Positions 1 through 10,853 of a stretch of DNA of 64,000 bases are shown here, piece after piece (the first letter of the stretch is position 1; each line of letters begins with the position of its first letter). This stretch comes from Pseudomonas entomophila (GTDB lineage: Bacteria; Pseudomonadota; Gammaproteobacteria; Pseudomonadales; Pseudomonadaceae). The stretch is taken from positions 2,195,501-2,259,500 of the forward strand of contig NZ_CP070982.1 in NCBI RefSeq assembly GCF_018417595.1. The letters run 5' to 3'. The notes below the pieces were generated by a model that had not been told where the DNA came from, did no database searches, and saw only the letters and a list, made by a program, of their open reading frames with translations. Position numbers and translations under genes: made by a program.

Positions 1-57
1 GACAACGACTCACCGGCTTCCCGTTTCACCCTGCGCGCGGCGGCGCAGGACACCTGA
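1..57 (+). CDS. C-terminal end of an upstream gene (partial)
   Basis: Reading frame 1 is open from the window edge and ends at TGA 55-57, giving the last 18 residues (ending RAAAQDT). A strong hairpin follows about 50 bp downstream, as expected after a gene end. The fragment is too short to assign a family, and a chance open frame of this length is possible. Confidence 0.35.
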   Translation, partial: DNDSPASRFTLRAAAQDT

Positions 58-106
58 AACTGGCGCGCATCTGACCATCGAACGAGGGGGGAGTCAATCA
101 TCCGGA

Positions 107-141
107 GGGGCAGACCTGTCAGTGTGCGACAGGTCTGCCCC
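107..141. terminator. Perfect 14-bp stem hairpin between converging genes
   Basis: GGGGCAGACCTGTC at 107-120 pairs perfectly with 128-141 across a 7-base loop. It sits 8 bases after the stop of the minus-strand transporter gene and downstream of the plus-strand gene end at 57, so it can serve as a bidirectional terminator. There is no clear T-run, so a factor-independent mechanism is not certain. Confidence 0.6.
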
Positions 142-148
142 GGGGCGT

Positions 149-1522
149 TCAGTGCCCGAACGCTTTCAGGCTGCCCTTGCGGTTGGCTTCATAGGCTTCC
201 TGCGCCATGGGCGTTGCCTGCGGGTTGCCCAGGTCTTCCATGGCCAGCCGGTGGGTCTCCGGCGCCAGGTACGCCGCGAACGCGCACACGCAGGTGATGA
301 AGAACGCCAGCCCGCCCACCACCAGCGGGATGTTGTCCGAGCCCGGTGGCGCCACGGTGGCGAACAGCGCCGGCAGCATGGCGGTGAGCATGGTGCCGAC
401 GTTCTGCGCGATGGCCATGGCCGAGACCCGGTAGCGGGTCTGGAACAGCTCGGGGTAGAAGCTTGGGAACACCGCGTTGTAGCCCTGGTAGACCATGCCC
501 CACATGACGATCGAGGCGGCGAAGGCCAGCGGCACGTTCTGAATGCTGATCGCATACAGGTAGACGAACGCCAGCAGGCCCGAGCCCAGGCAGCCGGCGA
601 TCATGGTCGGGCGGCGGCCGATCCGGTCGGAGAGGTTGCCGACGAAGGGGATCACCAGCACCGCGACGATATTGCCCACCACCGGGATCCACAGGTACAC
701 GCTCTTGTCGAAGCCGACGCCGTAGGCCGGCTGCACCGCGTAGGCCGCGCCGAAGATGGTGGCGACCACCGGGATCACGTTCATCAACGCCATGAACATC
801 ACCAGCACCATGTGCTTCCAGCTGTGGCGGAAGGCTTCGCTGATCGGCGACTTGGCCACCTTGGCCTGCTGCTCCTCCTGGACGAAGGCCGGGGTCTCGT
901 GGACCTCCTTGCGGATGATGAAGCCGGCCACCAGCACCAGCGCGCTCATCAGGAACGGAATGCGCCAGCCCCATTCGTTGAAGGCCTCGCTCGGCATGAA
1001 GTAGGCCAGCGGCAGGAACACCGCCGCCGCCATCACCTGGCCGGCCTGCACGCCTTGCAGCGTGTAGCTGGCGTAGTAGCCACGGCGGCCGAACGGTGCG
1101 TGCTCCATGATCATCGAGCTGGCCCCGGAGATCTCGCCGGCCACGGCGAAGCCCTGGACCAGGCGCAGCAGCACCAGCAGCGCCGGGGCGAGCAGGCCGA
1201 TGTCGTGGTAGGTGGGCAGCAGGCCCACGGCCATGGTCGACAAGCCCATCAGGAACATGCACAGCAGCAGCACGTTCTTGCGCCCGCGGGTGTCGCCCCA
1301 GTGGCCGAGCACGAAGGCGCCCAACGGGCGGGCCAGGTAGCCGACGCCGTAGGTGGCCAGCGAGGCGATGATGGCCATCTTCGGGTCGGTGGAGGGGAAG
1401 AAGATCTGCGGAAAGATCAGCGCCGCGGCCTGGGCGTAGATGAAGAAGTCGTAGTACTCGAGGGCAGAGCCGATCCATCCGCTGGCGGTGGCTTTCTTGG
1501 CTTGGGAGCTTGAGCGGGCCAT
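149..1522 (-). CDS. MFS transporter, metabolite:H+ symporter (shikimate/dicarboxylate type)
   Basis: A 457-residue inner-membrane permease of the major facilitator superfamily, MHS subfamily (relatives of ShiA and KgtP). The N-terminus carries the family-typical stretch around SALEYYDFFIYAQAAALIF in TM1, and the cytoplasmic loop motif GHWGDTRGRKNVL lies between TM2 and TM3. Twelve hydrophobic segments can be followed. The start was set at ATG 1522 because GGAGACAAC lies directly before it; upstream in-frame codons have no such site. It is divergent from the dehydroshikimate dehydratase gene, so uptake of shikimate, quinate, dehydroshikimate or protocatechuate is the natural inference. The substrate itself cannot be read from the sequence. 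Confidence 0.85.
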   Translation of the reverse strand: MARSSSQAKKATASGWIGSALEYYDFFIYAQAAALIFPQIFFPSTDPKMAIIASLATYGVGYLARPLGAFVLGHWGDTRGRKNVLLLCMFLMGLSTMAVGLLPTYHDIGLLAPALLVLLRLVQGFAVAGEISGASSMIMEHAPFGRRGYYASYTLQGVQAGQVMAAAVFLPLAYFMPSEAFNEWGWRIPFLMSALVLVAGFIIRKEVHETPAFVQEEQQAKVAKSPISEAFRHSWKHMVLVMFMALMNVIPVVATIFGAAYAVQPAYGVGFDKSVYLWIPVVGNIVAVLVIPFVGNLSDRIGRRPTMIAGCLGSGLLAFVYLYAISIQNVPLAFAASIVMWGMVYQGYNAVFPSFYPELFQTRYRVSAMAIAQNVGTMLTAMLPALFATVAPPGSDNIPLVVGGLAFFITCVCAFAAYLAPETHRLAMEDLGNPQATPMAQEAYEANRKGSLKAFGH

Positions 1523-1804
1523 GTTGTCTCCGTTGTGCTTGTCGGTGGCCGAAAGGTCAGCGCGCACGGGGCGCGTGAACCGGGGGGCGATAAGGAGAGG
1601 ACGAACATGGCGGTGCGGATCGCAGGGCGAGGAACGTGAGCATAAGTCGGTACCCGTTTTATTGAACTTATTATGTGGTGACGTTGGGCGGTGCGGCGCA
1701 GGCCCCGCCGAATGACCGGCGTGGCAGCGAGAAAGGCCGGCGGGGCCTGCGACTGGTGTTCATGGTTGTTCACGGGGGTGGCTGAATCAATTCGTCGGAA
1801 CGGG

Positions 1805-1827
1805 TTTTGTTCGGTAATCGAACAAAA
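1805..1827. promoter_or_regulatory. 23-bp palindrome upstream of quiC; PcaR-like box
   Basis: TTTTGTTCG (1805-1813), spacer GTAAT, then CGAACAAAA (1819-1827) is a perfect 9-bp inverted repeat. Its core GTTCGGTAATCGAAC (1809-1823) matches the PcaR box I remember from P. putida pca promoters, GTTCGATAATCGCAC, at 13 of 15 positions. It lies in the 536-bp region between the divergent transporter and quiC genes. A second such site lies before aroQ. The palindrome is seen; the regulator is inferred. The neighbouring TetR protein is the alternative ligand. Confidence 0.55.
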
Positions 1828-1930
1828 ACTAACTGTTCCGTACAAAGTTCATTGCCGGGGTGACTTTACCTGCGAATAATCGGTCGTGCCAGGCCGATCG
1901 ATGCGTTATCGGCACGAACCCTATCGCCTC

Positions 1931-2016
1931 TGTAGGCGCGGCTTCAGCCGCGATCACCCGCGAAAGCGGGTGCCGGGCACCGCGTGGCCTGCATCGCGGC
2001 TGAAGCCGCTCCTACA
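1931..2016. repeat. REP-type inverted repeat (86 bp)
   Basis: Two arms, TGTAGGCGCGGCTTCAGCCGCG and its near-complement ending GGCTGAAGCCGCTCCTACA, flank an inner CACCCGC/GCGGGTG hairpin. It is the same element, with the same length and layout, as the one at 12455-12540, and is closely related to those at 43606 and 60170. It lies just before the quiC ribosome-binding site. It is a Pseudomonas extragenic palindrome, not a gene. Confidence 0.85.
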
Positions 2017-2058
2017 GAGGGGCGCAGCCCCAAGACACCTACAACAAGGAACCCCAGC

Positions 2059-3966
<1,908 letters not shown>

Positions 3967-3991
3967 GGGAAATGAATGTTTGTCTGCAGTG

Positions 3992-4083
3992 GCCCTTTCG
4001 CGGCTGAAGGCCGCTCCTGCAGGTACAGTGCCGAACTCAATACCTGTACTGTCCCTGTGGGAGCGGGTTTACCCGCGAAGGGC
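3992..4083. repeat. Composite REP elements of two types
   Basis: A CCTTTCGCGGCTGAAGGCCGCTCC hairpin is followed after about 40 bp by a GTGGGAGCGGGTTTACCCGC hairpin, two different pseudomonad REP cores side by side, between quiC and the TetR gene. No gene is visible in the 220 bp between them. Confidence 0.75.
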
Positions 4084-4189
4084 CGTCCACGGTCCATGGA
4101 TCCTGACCACCCGACCAACACCGCGCTTCCCTGCACCGCCCGGCTCACGGATAATCCCCCGGATTCCTCTAACGAGCCTGTGAGTCGGT

Positions 4190-4852
4190 ATGCGTGATTC
4201 GGTAGCCAAGCCTGAAGTCGAAGGGGCGCGCAAGACGCGCAAGAACAACCCGGAGAAGACCCGCGAGAACATCCTCCAGGCCGCCATCACCGAGTTCGTC
4301 CAGCAGGGCCTGGCCGGTGCCCGGGTCGACGCCATCGCCGAGCGCACCGCCACCTCCAAGCGCATGATCTACTACTACTTCGGCAGCAAGGAGCAGCTGT
4401 ACGTCGAGTGCCTGGTCAAGCTCTACGGCGACATCCGCAAGACCGAACAGCGCCTGGACCTCGAGTCGCTGCCCGCCGAACAGGCGATCCGCCGCCTGGT
4501 GGAGTTTACCTTCGACCACCACGACCACAACGTCGATTTCGTGCGCATCGTCTGTACCGAGAACATCCACTACGGCGAGTACGTCAAGCAGTCGCCGGTG
4601 ATCCGCGAGATGAGCAGCCTGGTGCTGGAGTCGCTTGGTCGCACCCTGCAACGCGGCGTGGAGGAGGGCGTGTTCCGCCCGGGCATCGAGGTGATCGACC
4701 TGCACATGCTGATGAGTTCGTTCTGCTTCTACCGGGTGTCCAACCGCCACACCTTCGGCGACATCTTCCAGATCGACCTGGCCGACGAGCAGATCAAGCT
4801 GCGCCACAAGCAGATGATCGGTGACGCGGTGATGCGCTACATCAAGGCCTGA
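4190..4852 (+). CDS. TetR/AcrR-family transcriptional regulator
   Basis: A 220-residue regulator. The basic N-terminal tail (residues 1-25) precedes a TetR helix-turn-helix at about residues 28-72, including AIAERTATSKRMIYYYFGSK, whose YYYFGSKE end is the family signature. The C-terminal ligand domain shows no recognisable specificity. It is downstream of and codirectional with quiC, separated by REP elements, so a role in shikimate/quinate gene control is likely. It is equally adjacent to the oxidase/carbamoyltransferase operon that starts 260 bp downstream and could control that instead. The ribosome-binding site (GAGTCGG) is moderate. Confidence 0.85.
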   Translation: MRDSVAKPEVEGARKTRKNNPEKTRENILQAAITEFVQQGLAGARVDAIAERTATSKRMIYYYFGSKEQLYVECLVKLYGDIRKTEQRLDLESLPAEQAIRRLVEFTFDHHDHNVDFVRIVCTENIHYGEYVKQSPVIREMSSLVLESLGRTLQRGVEEGVFRPGIEVIDLHMLMSSFCFYRVSNRHTFGDIFQIDLADEQIKLRHKQMIGDAVMRYIKA

Positions 4853-5112
4853 CCAGGCGGCACTGCAGCATTAGCGAGGCTCATGCTTGTCGCCAATGCG
4901 GCCCGTTTTACATTTTCATGACCACTGCCCAGAATCCCTCTCGCAAAGCGTTATAAGCATATTCCCTCGTATCAGGAAGATGCTTCGCATCAAGGACGAT
5001 GCACTCTTCACCCAGGTCTTCGGCCGCCAGCCTACGCGATAGCCTCGCGCGGCTCGGCCTGGCCTGGGTGAGGTCTGTCTTCAGGCCATCATGAAGAGGA
5101 GGGGCTGGCGCA
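4853..5112. other. AT-richer leader of the oxidase operon, with a possible gene remnant
   Basis: 260 bp between the TetR gene and the diiron-oxidase gene, visibly richer in A+T than its flanks. On the minus strand, about 4911-5080, an open frame lacking a start and ribosome site reads like protein (ending ALREGFWAVVMKM and a stop); it may be a decayed 3' gene end or chance. On the plus strand TTTACA (4907-4912), 17 bp, then CAGAAT (4930-4935) is a weak sigma-70-like pair. Nothing more certain is visible. Confidence 0.3.
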
Positions 5113-7290
5113 ATGGCCAACCTGGCGCAGGAAGTGCCTGCGTTCACCGCACCCAGCTTTCTGGCGATCACGCCGACAGCGCTCGGGCAGGTGCGATTGA
5201 ACGCCCGGCAATGGTTCTTCAGACTGGTCAACCAGGAAGAGCGACATGGCTTGCTGGAGCTGGTCTGGACGCAGGTGACGCAGCGCCTCGAGGCGTATCG
5301 CGACACGGGCACGCTGCAAGCGGCCGCAATCGACCAGCCATCGCGAGCGCTTCACGAGGGCCTGCGGGCCCACTATCCCGCGCTGATCCCCGATAAAGCG
5401 CGCAAACGTCACTTCTATTGCCAGCACGCCCCCTTGTTCAAGGTGATGGGGGGCTGGCTCGATGGGGTGACCTCGATCGCCCATGCCTGGCGAGCGGACA
5501 GTGGCCAGTTGCTCAAGATCCATGCGCTGATGGTCGGTGGCGGTTATCCGCAGCGTAGCCAGAGCCGGCTGTTCGACCAGGCGGCGCAACGTGTGGGCAC
5601 GGCCGTGGCCGAGGTGTTCAGCCATCGCTTCTGCGACGATCCGGCCATCGAGGACGCAGCATTCGAACTGCCGGTCTTTTTGCTGGCCCTGGCCTGCTTC
5701 CCGCGGGCATTCCATGCCGAGACACTGGGCGTCAACCTGGCCCTGTGCGACTACGTCGACCAGCTCAATGCCCTGCGTGAAGGTGACACCGCGCTGTTCG
5801 GACAGCCCCAGGCAACGGCCTACCATGGCATGGCCGTGACCGCGCTCGATCTCTTCCAGCAACGGGCATCGGTGGCCGATGGCGCCCGGGTCGGCACGGG
5901 CTATCGTTGCGCACTGACGATGATCGAAACCCACGAGCGGCAACTGGTCCAGGTGCTGGCCGACCCGCTGCGCTTCAACGAACATGCCGCCATGGTGGCC
6001 CTCATCGACAGGCTGGGGCGTCACGGTTGTGGTTACCACCAGCGCGGGCAACTGGCGGGCGAGCCCATCGACCAATGGCTGGCGGCGGAGACGTTCTGCC
6101 CCCACGCCACGGTCCGGGCGTTGGCCGCTTCGCGCTATGTTCGCCCTGGCCAGCCGGCGCGCAGCGCGCTGCTGAACATCATCGGCAAACCCACCGGCAG
6201 CATGTTCGGGGTGTTCTCCAGCGACGACATCGCGGTGGTCGAGCGATGGATCTCGACGCTGGCACCCACCGCCGAGCGCCCGACGGCAAGCGTCGAGGGC
6301 ACCCCGACCACGCCTGTGGCCGTGACCTTGTGCGACCAGGCATTGGCCCAGGCCAACCGGCTTGCCTTGAGAAAGTACCGGCACCTGCCGCTGCGGGCCT
6401 TGTATCCCCTGTTTCTGCAGATCGACCAGGCGCCCGACGCCTTGCCCGCAGCCCGGGCCTTCGCCGACGCCTGGCTGGCGCGGCACCGGCTTGGCCTGCG
6501 CCGCGAAGGGCTGCCGTTCAGCCCATACCGCCATGAAGCCCTGGCGCAATGGCTGGAGGCGCAGCATGCGCGGCAGGTGCAGAGCTATCGCCCTCTGGTT
6601 GGCGCCCCCGAGGAAACTCGCGAGGAGATCGTCGCCGACGCCCTGAGCCTGGCCCCCCTGACCCTGATCGACGGTGCCTGGCTGCGCCAGGTGGTGGCCC
6701 CGGCCAGTGTCACCACACCGATTGGCGCCTTGCTCTACCGCACGTTGATCGACGAACTGGGGCAGGGCGACAGCGCGCTGCACCACGGCAACATCTATCA
6801 ACAACTGCTGGCGAGCATGGGCCAGGACGTGGGCAGCTTCGTCGAGCCGGACTTCGCCGCGGCGCGCCATTTCGAGGAAGACGACCTGCGGGTGCCGGTG
6901 TTCTGGTTGGCCATCTCGCTGTTCCCGCAGCGATATCAACCGGAAACCCTGGGCCTGAACCTGGCCATGGAGCTGTCGGGTGTGGGCGGTGAATACCGGC
7001 GCTCCGCCGATGTCCTGCGCCACTACGGTTTCAGCTCGCTGTTCACCGACCTGCACAACACCATCGACAACGTGGCCAGCGGCCACACCGCCTGGGCCAT
7101 CGAGGCAATCCGCCAGCACCTGGACGATGCCCTGCAGCGCGGCGGCGAGCAGGAGCAGGCGCGGCACTGGGAGCGGATCTGGGTGGGTTATCGCGCCCTG
7201 AGCCCACCGTCGGGGTCGCCGTTGCAGTGGGTCAAGGACCGCCTGCACAGCATTCGCCACACATTCACTCAACGACGAGGTGCGCCATGA
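5113..7290 (+). CDS. Haem-oxygenase-like diiron oxidase (HDO), two tandem repeats
   Basis: A 725-residue protein of the iron-containing redox enzyme (haem-oxygenase-like) superfamily, whose characterised members perform oxygen-dependent C-C cleavage, N-oxygenation or hydroxylation in natural-product pathways. The C-terminal repeat (about 470-700) keeps a full ligand pattern: E548 and H557/H558 in DELGQGDSALHHGN, E611 in ETLGLNLAME, and H648, D652, H658 in LHNTIDNVASGH. The N-terminal repeat keeps E203 (ETLGVNLAL) and H274 but the E-x-G-x-G...H segment reads ALMVGGGYPQRSQ, so it appears to have lost metal ligands. A linker with ASRYVRPGQPA joins them. Start ATG 5113 follows AGGAGGGG. It overlaps the exporter gene by 4 bases (ATGA). 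The substrate is unknown; the layout reminds me of the PvfB/MgoB type but no NRPS is present. Confidence 0.8.
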   Translation: MANLAQEVPAFTAPSFLAITPTALGQVRLNARQWFFRLVNQEERHGLLELVWTQVTQRLEAYRDTGTLQAAAIDQPSRALHEGLRAHYPALIPDKARKRHFYCQHAPLFKVMGGWLDGVTSIAHAWRADSGQLLKIHALMVGGGYPQRSQSRLFDQAAQRVGTAVAEVFSHRFCDDPAIEDAAFELPVFLLALACFPRAFHAETLGVNLALCDYVDQLNALREGDTALFGQPQATAYHGMAVTALDLFQQRASVADGARVGTGYRCALTMIETHERQLVQVLADPLRFNEHAAMVALIDRLGRHGCGYHQRGQLAGEPIDQWLAAETFCPHATVRALAASRYVRPGQPARSALLNIIGKPTGSMFGVFSSDDIAVVERWISTLAPTAERPTASVEGTPTTPVAVTLCDQALAQANRLALRKYRHLPLRALYPLFLQIDQAPDALPAARAFADAWLARHRLGLRREGLPFSPYRHEALAQWLEAQHARQVQSYRPLVGAPEETREEIVADALSLAPLTLIDGAWLRQVVAPASVTTPIGALLYRTLIDELGQGDSALHHGNIYQQLLASMGQDVGSFVEPDFAAARHFEEDDLRVPVFWLAISLFPQRYQPETLGLNLAMELSGVGGEYRRSADVLRHYGFSSLFTDLHNTIDNVASGHTAWAIEAIRQHLDDALQRGGEQEQARHWERIWVGYRALSPPSGSPLQWVKDRLHSIRHTFTQRRGAP

Positions 7291-7904
7291 CGTACGGCTT
7301 TCTCTCCTTTCTGCTGGCAGTCCTGATCATCAATGCCTCCCCCGGGCCGGCCATGCTGTACGTGATGAACCAGTCACTGCGCCACGGCGTGCGCACGGGG
7401 CTCAAGGCCGCCGCCGGGGTCGAGTTCGGGGTGTTTTTCTACGTGCTGCTGGCGGCGTTCGGCCTGATGCTGATCTTCAAGGAAGTACCGTTGCTGTACC
7501 GCATCGTCCAGGTGGCCGGCGCCCTGTACCTGCTGTACCTGGCCTACACCTGTTGGCCACGGCGCGCCGCGGCCGGTGCCAGCGCCAGTGGCGAGGGTAC
7601 GCCGCCGCCCGCGCGCTTCGCCTTCGGCAAGGGCGTGCTGATCAACCTGTCCAACCCCAAGATCGGCCTGTTCTTCGTCAGCCTGCTGCCGCAATTCGTG
7701 CCGGCCGACGCCCAACCTGCCTGGCTGTATTTCCTGATCTACGGCCTGGTGTTCAACATCGGCGGCATCCTGGTGAACATGACCGTGGGCCTGGCGGCTC
7801 ATAACCTGCGGGCGTTCATCCAGCGCAGCTCGTGGTTCGACTACGTGCCACCGGTGCTGTTCCTGGCCATCGCGGTACTGACCCTGACACGGGAGTTCGC
7901 ATGA
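7287..7904 (+). CDS. LysE/RhtB-family small-molecule exporter
   Basis: A 205-residue inner-membrane protein with the family pattern: the N-terminal NASPGPAMLYVM motif in TM1, hydrophobic segments around 40-60, 65-85, 120-140, 145-170 and 180-200, and the NLSNPKIGLFF stretch before TM4. Members export amino acids and derivatives. Its ATG overlaps the oxidase stop (ATGA at 7287-7290) and its own stop overlaps the carbamoyltransferase start in the same way, so it is translationally coupled in the operon. Inference: it secretes the operon product, or a modified amino acid. Confidence 0.87.
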   Translation: MTYGFLSFLLAVLIINASPGPAMLYVMNQSLRHGVRTGLKAAAGVEFGVFFYVLLAAFGLMLIFKEVPLLYRIVQVAGALYLLYLAYTCWPRRAAAGASASGEGTPPPARFAFGKGVLINLSNPKIGLFFVSLLPQFVPADAQPAWLYFLIYGLVFNIGGILVNMTVGLAAHNLRAFIQRSSWFDYVPPVLFLAIAVLTLTREFA

Positions 7905-9733
7905 CTTACATCCTCGGGCTATCGGCCTTCTACCACGACAGCGCGGTCACCCTGATCAAGGACGGGCAGATCGTCTGCGCCTTGCAGGAAGAGCGCTTTT
8001 CCCGGATCAAGCAGGACCGCGGCTTCCCCCGCCATGCCCTGCGCGCCTGCCTGGAGCAGGCCGGCATCAGCCTGGCCGATGTCGCCTGGCTGGCCTACTA
8101 CGAAGACCCGGAGGTGAAGTTCGAGCGCATCTGCACCACCTACAAGCGCAACTTCCCCCGTGGCGCGCTGGCCTTCGCCCAGCAATACACCAGTTTTGCC
8201 GCGCGCCGGGACATCAAGGGCATCATCAACACGGAGTTGCAGGGGCTGTTCCCGGACCAGCCGCTGCCGGCGATCTTCATCAGCCAGCACCACCTGAGCC
8301 ACGCCGCGTCGGCGTTCTACCCGTCGCCCTATCAAGAGGCCGCGGTGCTGTGCGTGGACGGGGTCGGCGAGTGGTCGACCACCACGGCCTGGCAGGGCAA
8401 GGGCAACCAGCTCGAACCGCTGTTCGAGGTGCGCTTCCCGCACTCGTTGGGCTTGCTCTATTCGGCGTTCACCTACTACTGCGGCTTCAAGGTCGACTCC
8501 GGCGAGTACAAGCTGATGGGGCTGGCGCCCTATGGCGAGCCGCGCTTCGTCGACACCATCCTCGAGCACCTGATCACCCTCGAGGAGGACGGCAGCTTCA
8601 GCCTCGCCCGCAAGTACTTCGACTACGAAGTCGGCGAGCGGATGATCAGCACGGCGTTCGAGACCCTGTTCGGCGCGCCGGCCCGGGAGCCGGAAAGCCC
8701 CATCGGCCAGCGCGAAATGGACCTGGCGGCGTCGATTCAGGTGGTTACCGAGCGGGTCATGCTGGCCCTGGCGCGGCGGATCAAGGCACAGACCCAGGCC
8801 GACTACCTGTGCCTGGCCGGTGGCGTGGCGCTCAACTGCGTCGCCAATGGCAAACTCCTGCGTTCGGGGCTGTTCAAGGGCTTGTTCGTCCAGCCGGCCT
8901 CGGGTGACTCGGGCGGTTCGCTGGGCGCGGCGCTGCATTGTCACTACCAGACCAGCCAAGCGGCGCGCCAGGCCAATGGCGTGGACGACACAATGCAGGG
9001 CGCCTACCTGGGCAATGCCTACGACAGCCCGCAGATCGAACGCACCCTCAACCACCACGGCGCGCCGTACCAGAAGCTCGACCGGGCCGCGTTGCTCGCC
9101 GCCACCGCCCGGCACCTGGCCGAGGACAAGGTGGTGGGCTGGTTCCAGGGGCGCATGGAGTTCGGCCCGCGCTCGCTGGGTGCGCGCTCGATCCTCGGTA
9201 ACCCGCGTTCGGCGACGATGCAGAGCGTGATGAACCTGAAGATCAAGAACCGCGAGTCGTTCCGCCCGTTCGCCCCGGCGGTGCTGGCCGAGCAGGCCGG
9301 GCAGTGGTTCGAGCTGGATACGCCGTCGCCCTACATGCTGATCGTCGCCCCGGTGCACGCGCAAAAGCGCCTGGCCGGGTTGGACGAGCGCGGCTACAGC
9401 GGCATCGAAAAACTGCAACTGGTGCGTTCGCAGATCCCGGCGGTCACCCACGTCGACTGTTCGGCCCGGGTGCAGACGGTGGACGGGCGGCACAACCCGC
9501 TGTTCCGCGACTTGCTGGCCAGCTTTGCCGACCTCACCGGCTGCCCGGTGCTGATCAACACCTCGTTCAACGTGCGCGGCGAACCCATCGTCGAGAGCCC
9601 GGAAGACGCCTACCGCTGTTTCATGCGCACCGAAATGGATTGCCTGGTGCTCGGCGACTACCTGCTGCTCAAGGACGAGCAGCCGCGCTGGCACGAAGTG
9701 GCCGACTGGAGAAGCCAATATGCACTCGACTGA
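7901..9733 (+). CDS. Carbamoyltransferase, NodU/CmcH/TobZ family
   Basis: A 610-residue enzyme of the O-carbamoyltransferase family, which uses carbamoyl phosphate and ATP to make carbamoyl-adenylate and passes the group to a hydroxyl. The N-terminal Kae1-like domain begins GLSAFYHDSAV, with SQHHLSHAASAFY and VLCVDGVGEW for metal and nucleotide binding and LAGGVALNCVANGKL near residue 310. The C-terminal YrdC-like domain has FGPRSLGARSILGNPR and NVRGEPIVESPEDA. Full family length. ATG 7901 overlaps the exporter stop; the gene end overlaps the SGNH gene by 14 bases. In antibiotic and Nod-factor pathways these enzymes add the final carbamate. The acceptor here is unknown. Confidence 0.92.
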   Translation: MTYILGLSAFYHDSAVTLIKDGQIVCALQEERFSRIKQDRGFPRHALRACLEQAGISLADVAWLAYYEDPEVKFERICTTYKRNFPRGALAFAQQYTSFAARRDIKGIINTELQGLFPDQPLPAIFISQHHLSHAASAFYPSPYQEAAVLCVDGVGEWSTTTAWQGKGNQLEPLFEVRFPHSLGLLYSAFTYYCGFKVDSGEYKLMGLAPYGEPRFVDTILEHLITLEEDGSFSLARKYFDYEVGERMISTAFETLFGAPAREPESPIGQREMDLAASIQVVTERVMLALARRIKAQTQADYLCLAGGVALNCVANGKLLRSGLFKGLFVQPASGDSGGSLGAALHCHYQTSQAARQANGVDDTMQGAYLGNAYDSPQIERTLNHHGAPYQKLDRAALLAATARHLAEDKVVGWFQGRMEFGPRSLGARSILGNPRSATMQSVMNLKIKNRESFRPFAPAVLAEQAGQWFELDTPSPYMLIVAPVHAQKRLAGLDERGYSGIEKLQLVRSQIPAVTHVDCSARVQTVDGRHNPLFRDLLASFADLTGCPVLINTSFNVRGEPIVESPEDAYRCFMRTEMDCLVLGDYLLLKDEQPRWHEVADWRSQYALD

Positions 9734-10853
9734 AAAGCCTGCACTGACCCACCACGAGGCCGTGCAGGAGGTGTACCGCTGGACGCCGCAGATCCGCGAC
9801 TACGACCGCTTCATGCACATCGGCGCGCGCTGGGTGCCGTACACCATGTATTTCCACGAAAAAATGTTCCGCTCGCCGACCATCAACACCGATGCCCTGG
9901 GCTTTCGCTACACCGAATTCGACGGCAAGCGCCATTCGGTGGCCGAGCGCCCGCTGGCGGGCAAGGTCAACCTGCTGGTGGGCGGCTCCACCGCGTTGGG
10001 TGTGGGGTCGACCCACGACGGTGCCACGGTGGCTTCGTATCTCAGCGCGATCACCGGCGAGGTTTGGCTGAATTTCGCCGGGCGCGGCTATAACGCCACG
10101 CAGGAGCTGCTGATGTACCTGATGCAGCAGAAACGCATCGGCGAGGTCGGCCACGTGGTGGTGTTCAGCGGCATCAACACGCTAGCCCTGGAGGGCATTC
10201 CCGACGCCTTCGCCAGCGACCATGGGCGCTACTACTACTCGTTCGAATTCCAGCACTACATGAACAAGTTCAACGAGGACATGAAGCGCAAGAAGAACAC
10301 CTTCGGCGGCGCCGGTGGCGAATCGCTGTTCAAACGCTGGAAGAGCGCCCTGTTCGACGAGAACCCGGCCGATGAGGTGATCACCGACGAAGGTGTCTCG
10401 CTGGACGAGCGCCTGGAGCGGGCGGCCCTGGCGATCACCGATGCGCTGAAGCAATGGCGGTTGCTGCTGGCCGGCCATGGCGCCAGCCTGAGCTTTGTCC
10501 TGCAGCCGTTGGCGCATTGGTGCCGGGAACGCCTGACCGCTGAAGAAGAGGCAGTGTTCCACGCCATCGACAGCTGCCCGAACAACTTCTACCGCCTGTT
10601 CAGCGGCGTGCTCGGCAAGGAGGTGCATGCACCGTTCTTCCAGCACATCCAGGCCAGCGCCGACGGCATTCCCTGCCTGGACATGAACGAAATGCTCAAA
10701 TCCAGCCCCGTCTTCGAGGAAACGCTGTTCGTGGACCGCGTCCACTTCAACGACCTCGGCAACCAGCAACTCGCTCAATTGATCAGTGACGAACTCGGCC
10801 TTTACCAGGAGAAAAGCCATGAGCCTCATTCGCAAGCTGTTAAGCCTGTTTAA
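9720..10853 (+). CDS. SGNH/GDSL hydrolase-like protein
   Basis: A 377-residue protein with an SGNH-type active-site layout: S90 in VGGSTALG (block I), G123 in AGRGYNATQE (block II), N153 in FSGIN (block III) and D339/H342 in DRVHFNDLGN (block V). There is no signal peptide or membrane segment, so it should be cytoplasmic. Members act as esterases or acyltransferases; which is not decidable here. Its start lies inside the carbamoyltransferase gene and its last 35 bases contain the start of the 25-residue peptide, so it is locked into the operon. I recall SGNH proteins beside NodU-type carbamoyltransferases in other genomes, which supports a shared pathway. Confidence 0.8.
   Translation: MHSTEKPALTHHEAVQEVYRWTPQIRDYDRFMHIGARWVPYTMYFHEKMFRSPTINTDALGFRYTEFDGKRHSVAERPLAGKVNLLVGGSTALGVGSTHDGATVASYLSAITGEVWLNFAGRGYNATQELLMYLMQQKRIGEVGHVVVFSGINTLALEGIPDAFASDHGRYYYSFEFQHYMNKFNEDMKRKKNTFGGAGGESLFKRWKSALFDENPADEVITDEGVSLDERLERAALAITDALKQWRLLLAGHGASLSFVLQPLAHWCRERLTAEEEAVFHAIDSCPNNFYRLFSGVLGKEVHAPFFQHIQASADGIPCLDMNEMLKSSPVFEETLFVDRVHFNDLGNQQLAQLISDELGLYQEKSHEPHSQAVKPV

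Noticed and set aside
122..1513. A 463-codon open frame on the plus strand opposite the MFS transporter gene
   Set aside because: It is the high-GC antisense shadow of the transporter; its composition (His, Gln, Arg, Gly and Ala in excess) is not protein-like and no ribosome site precedes it.
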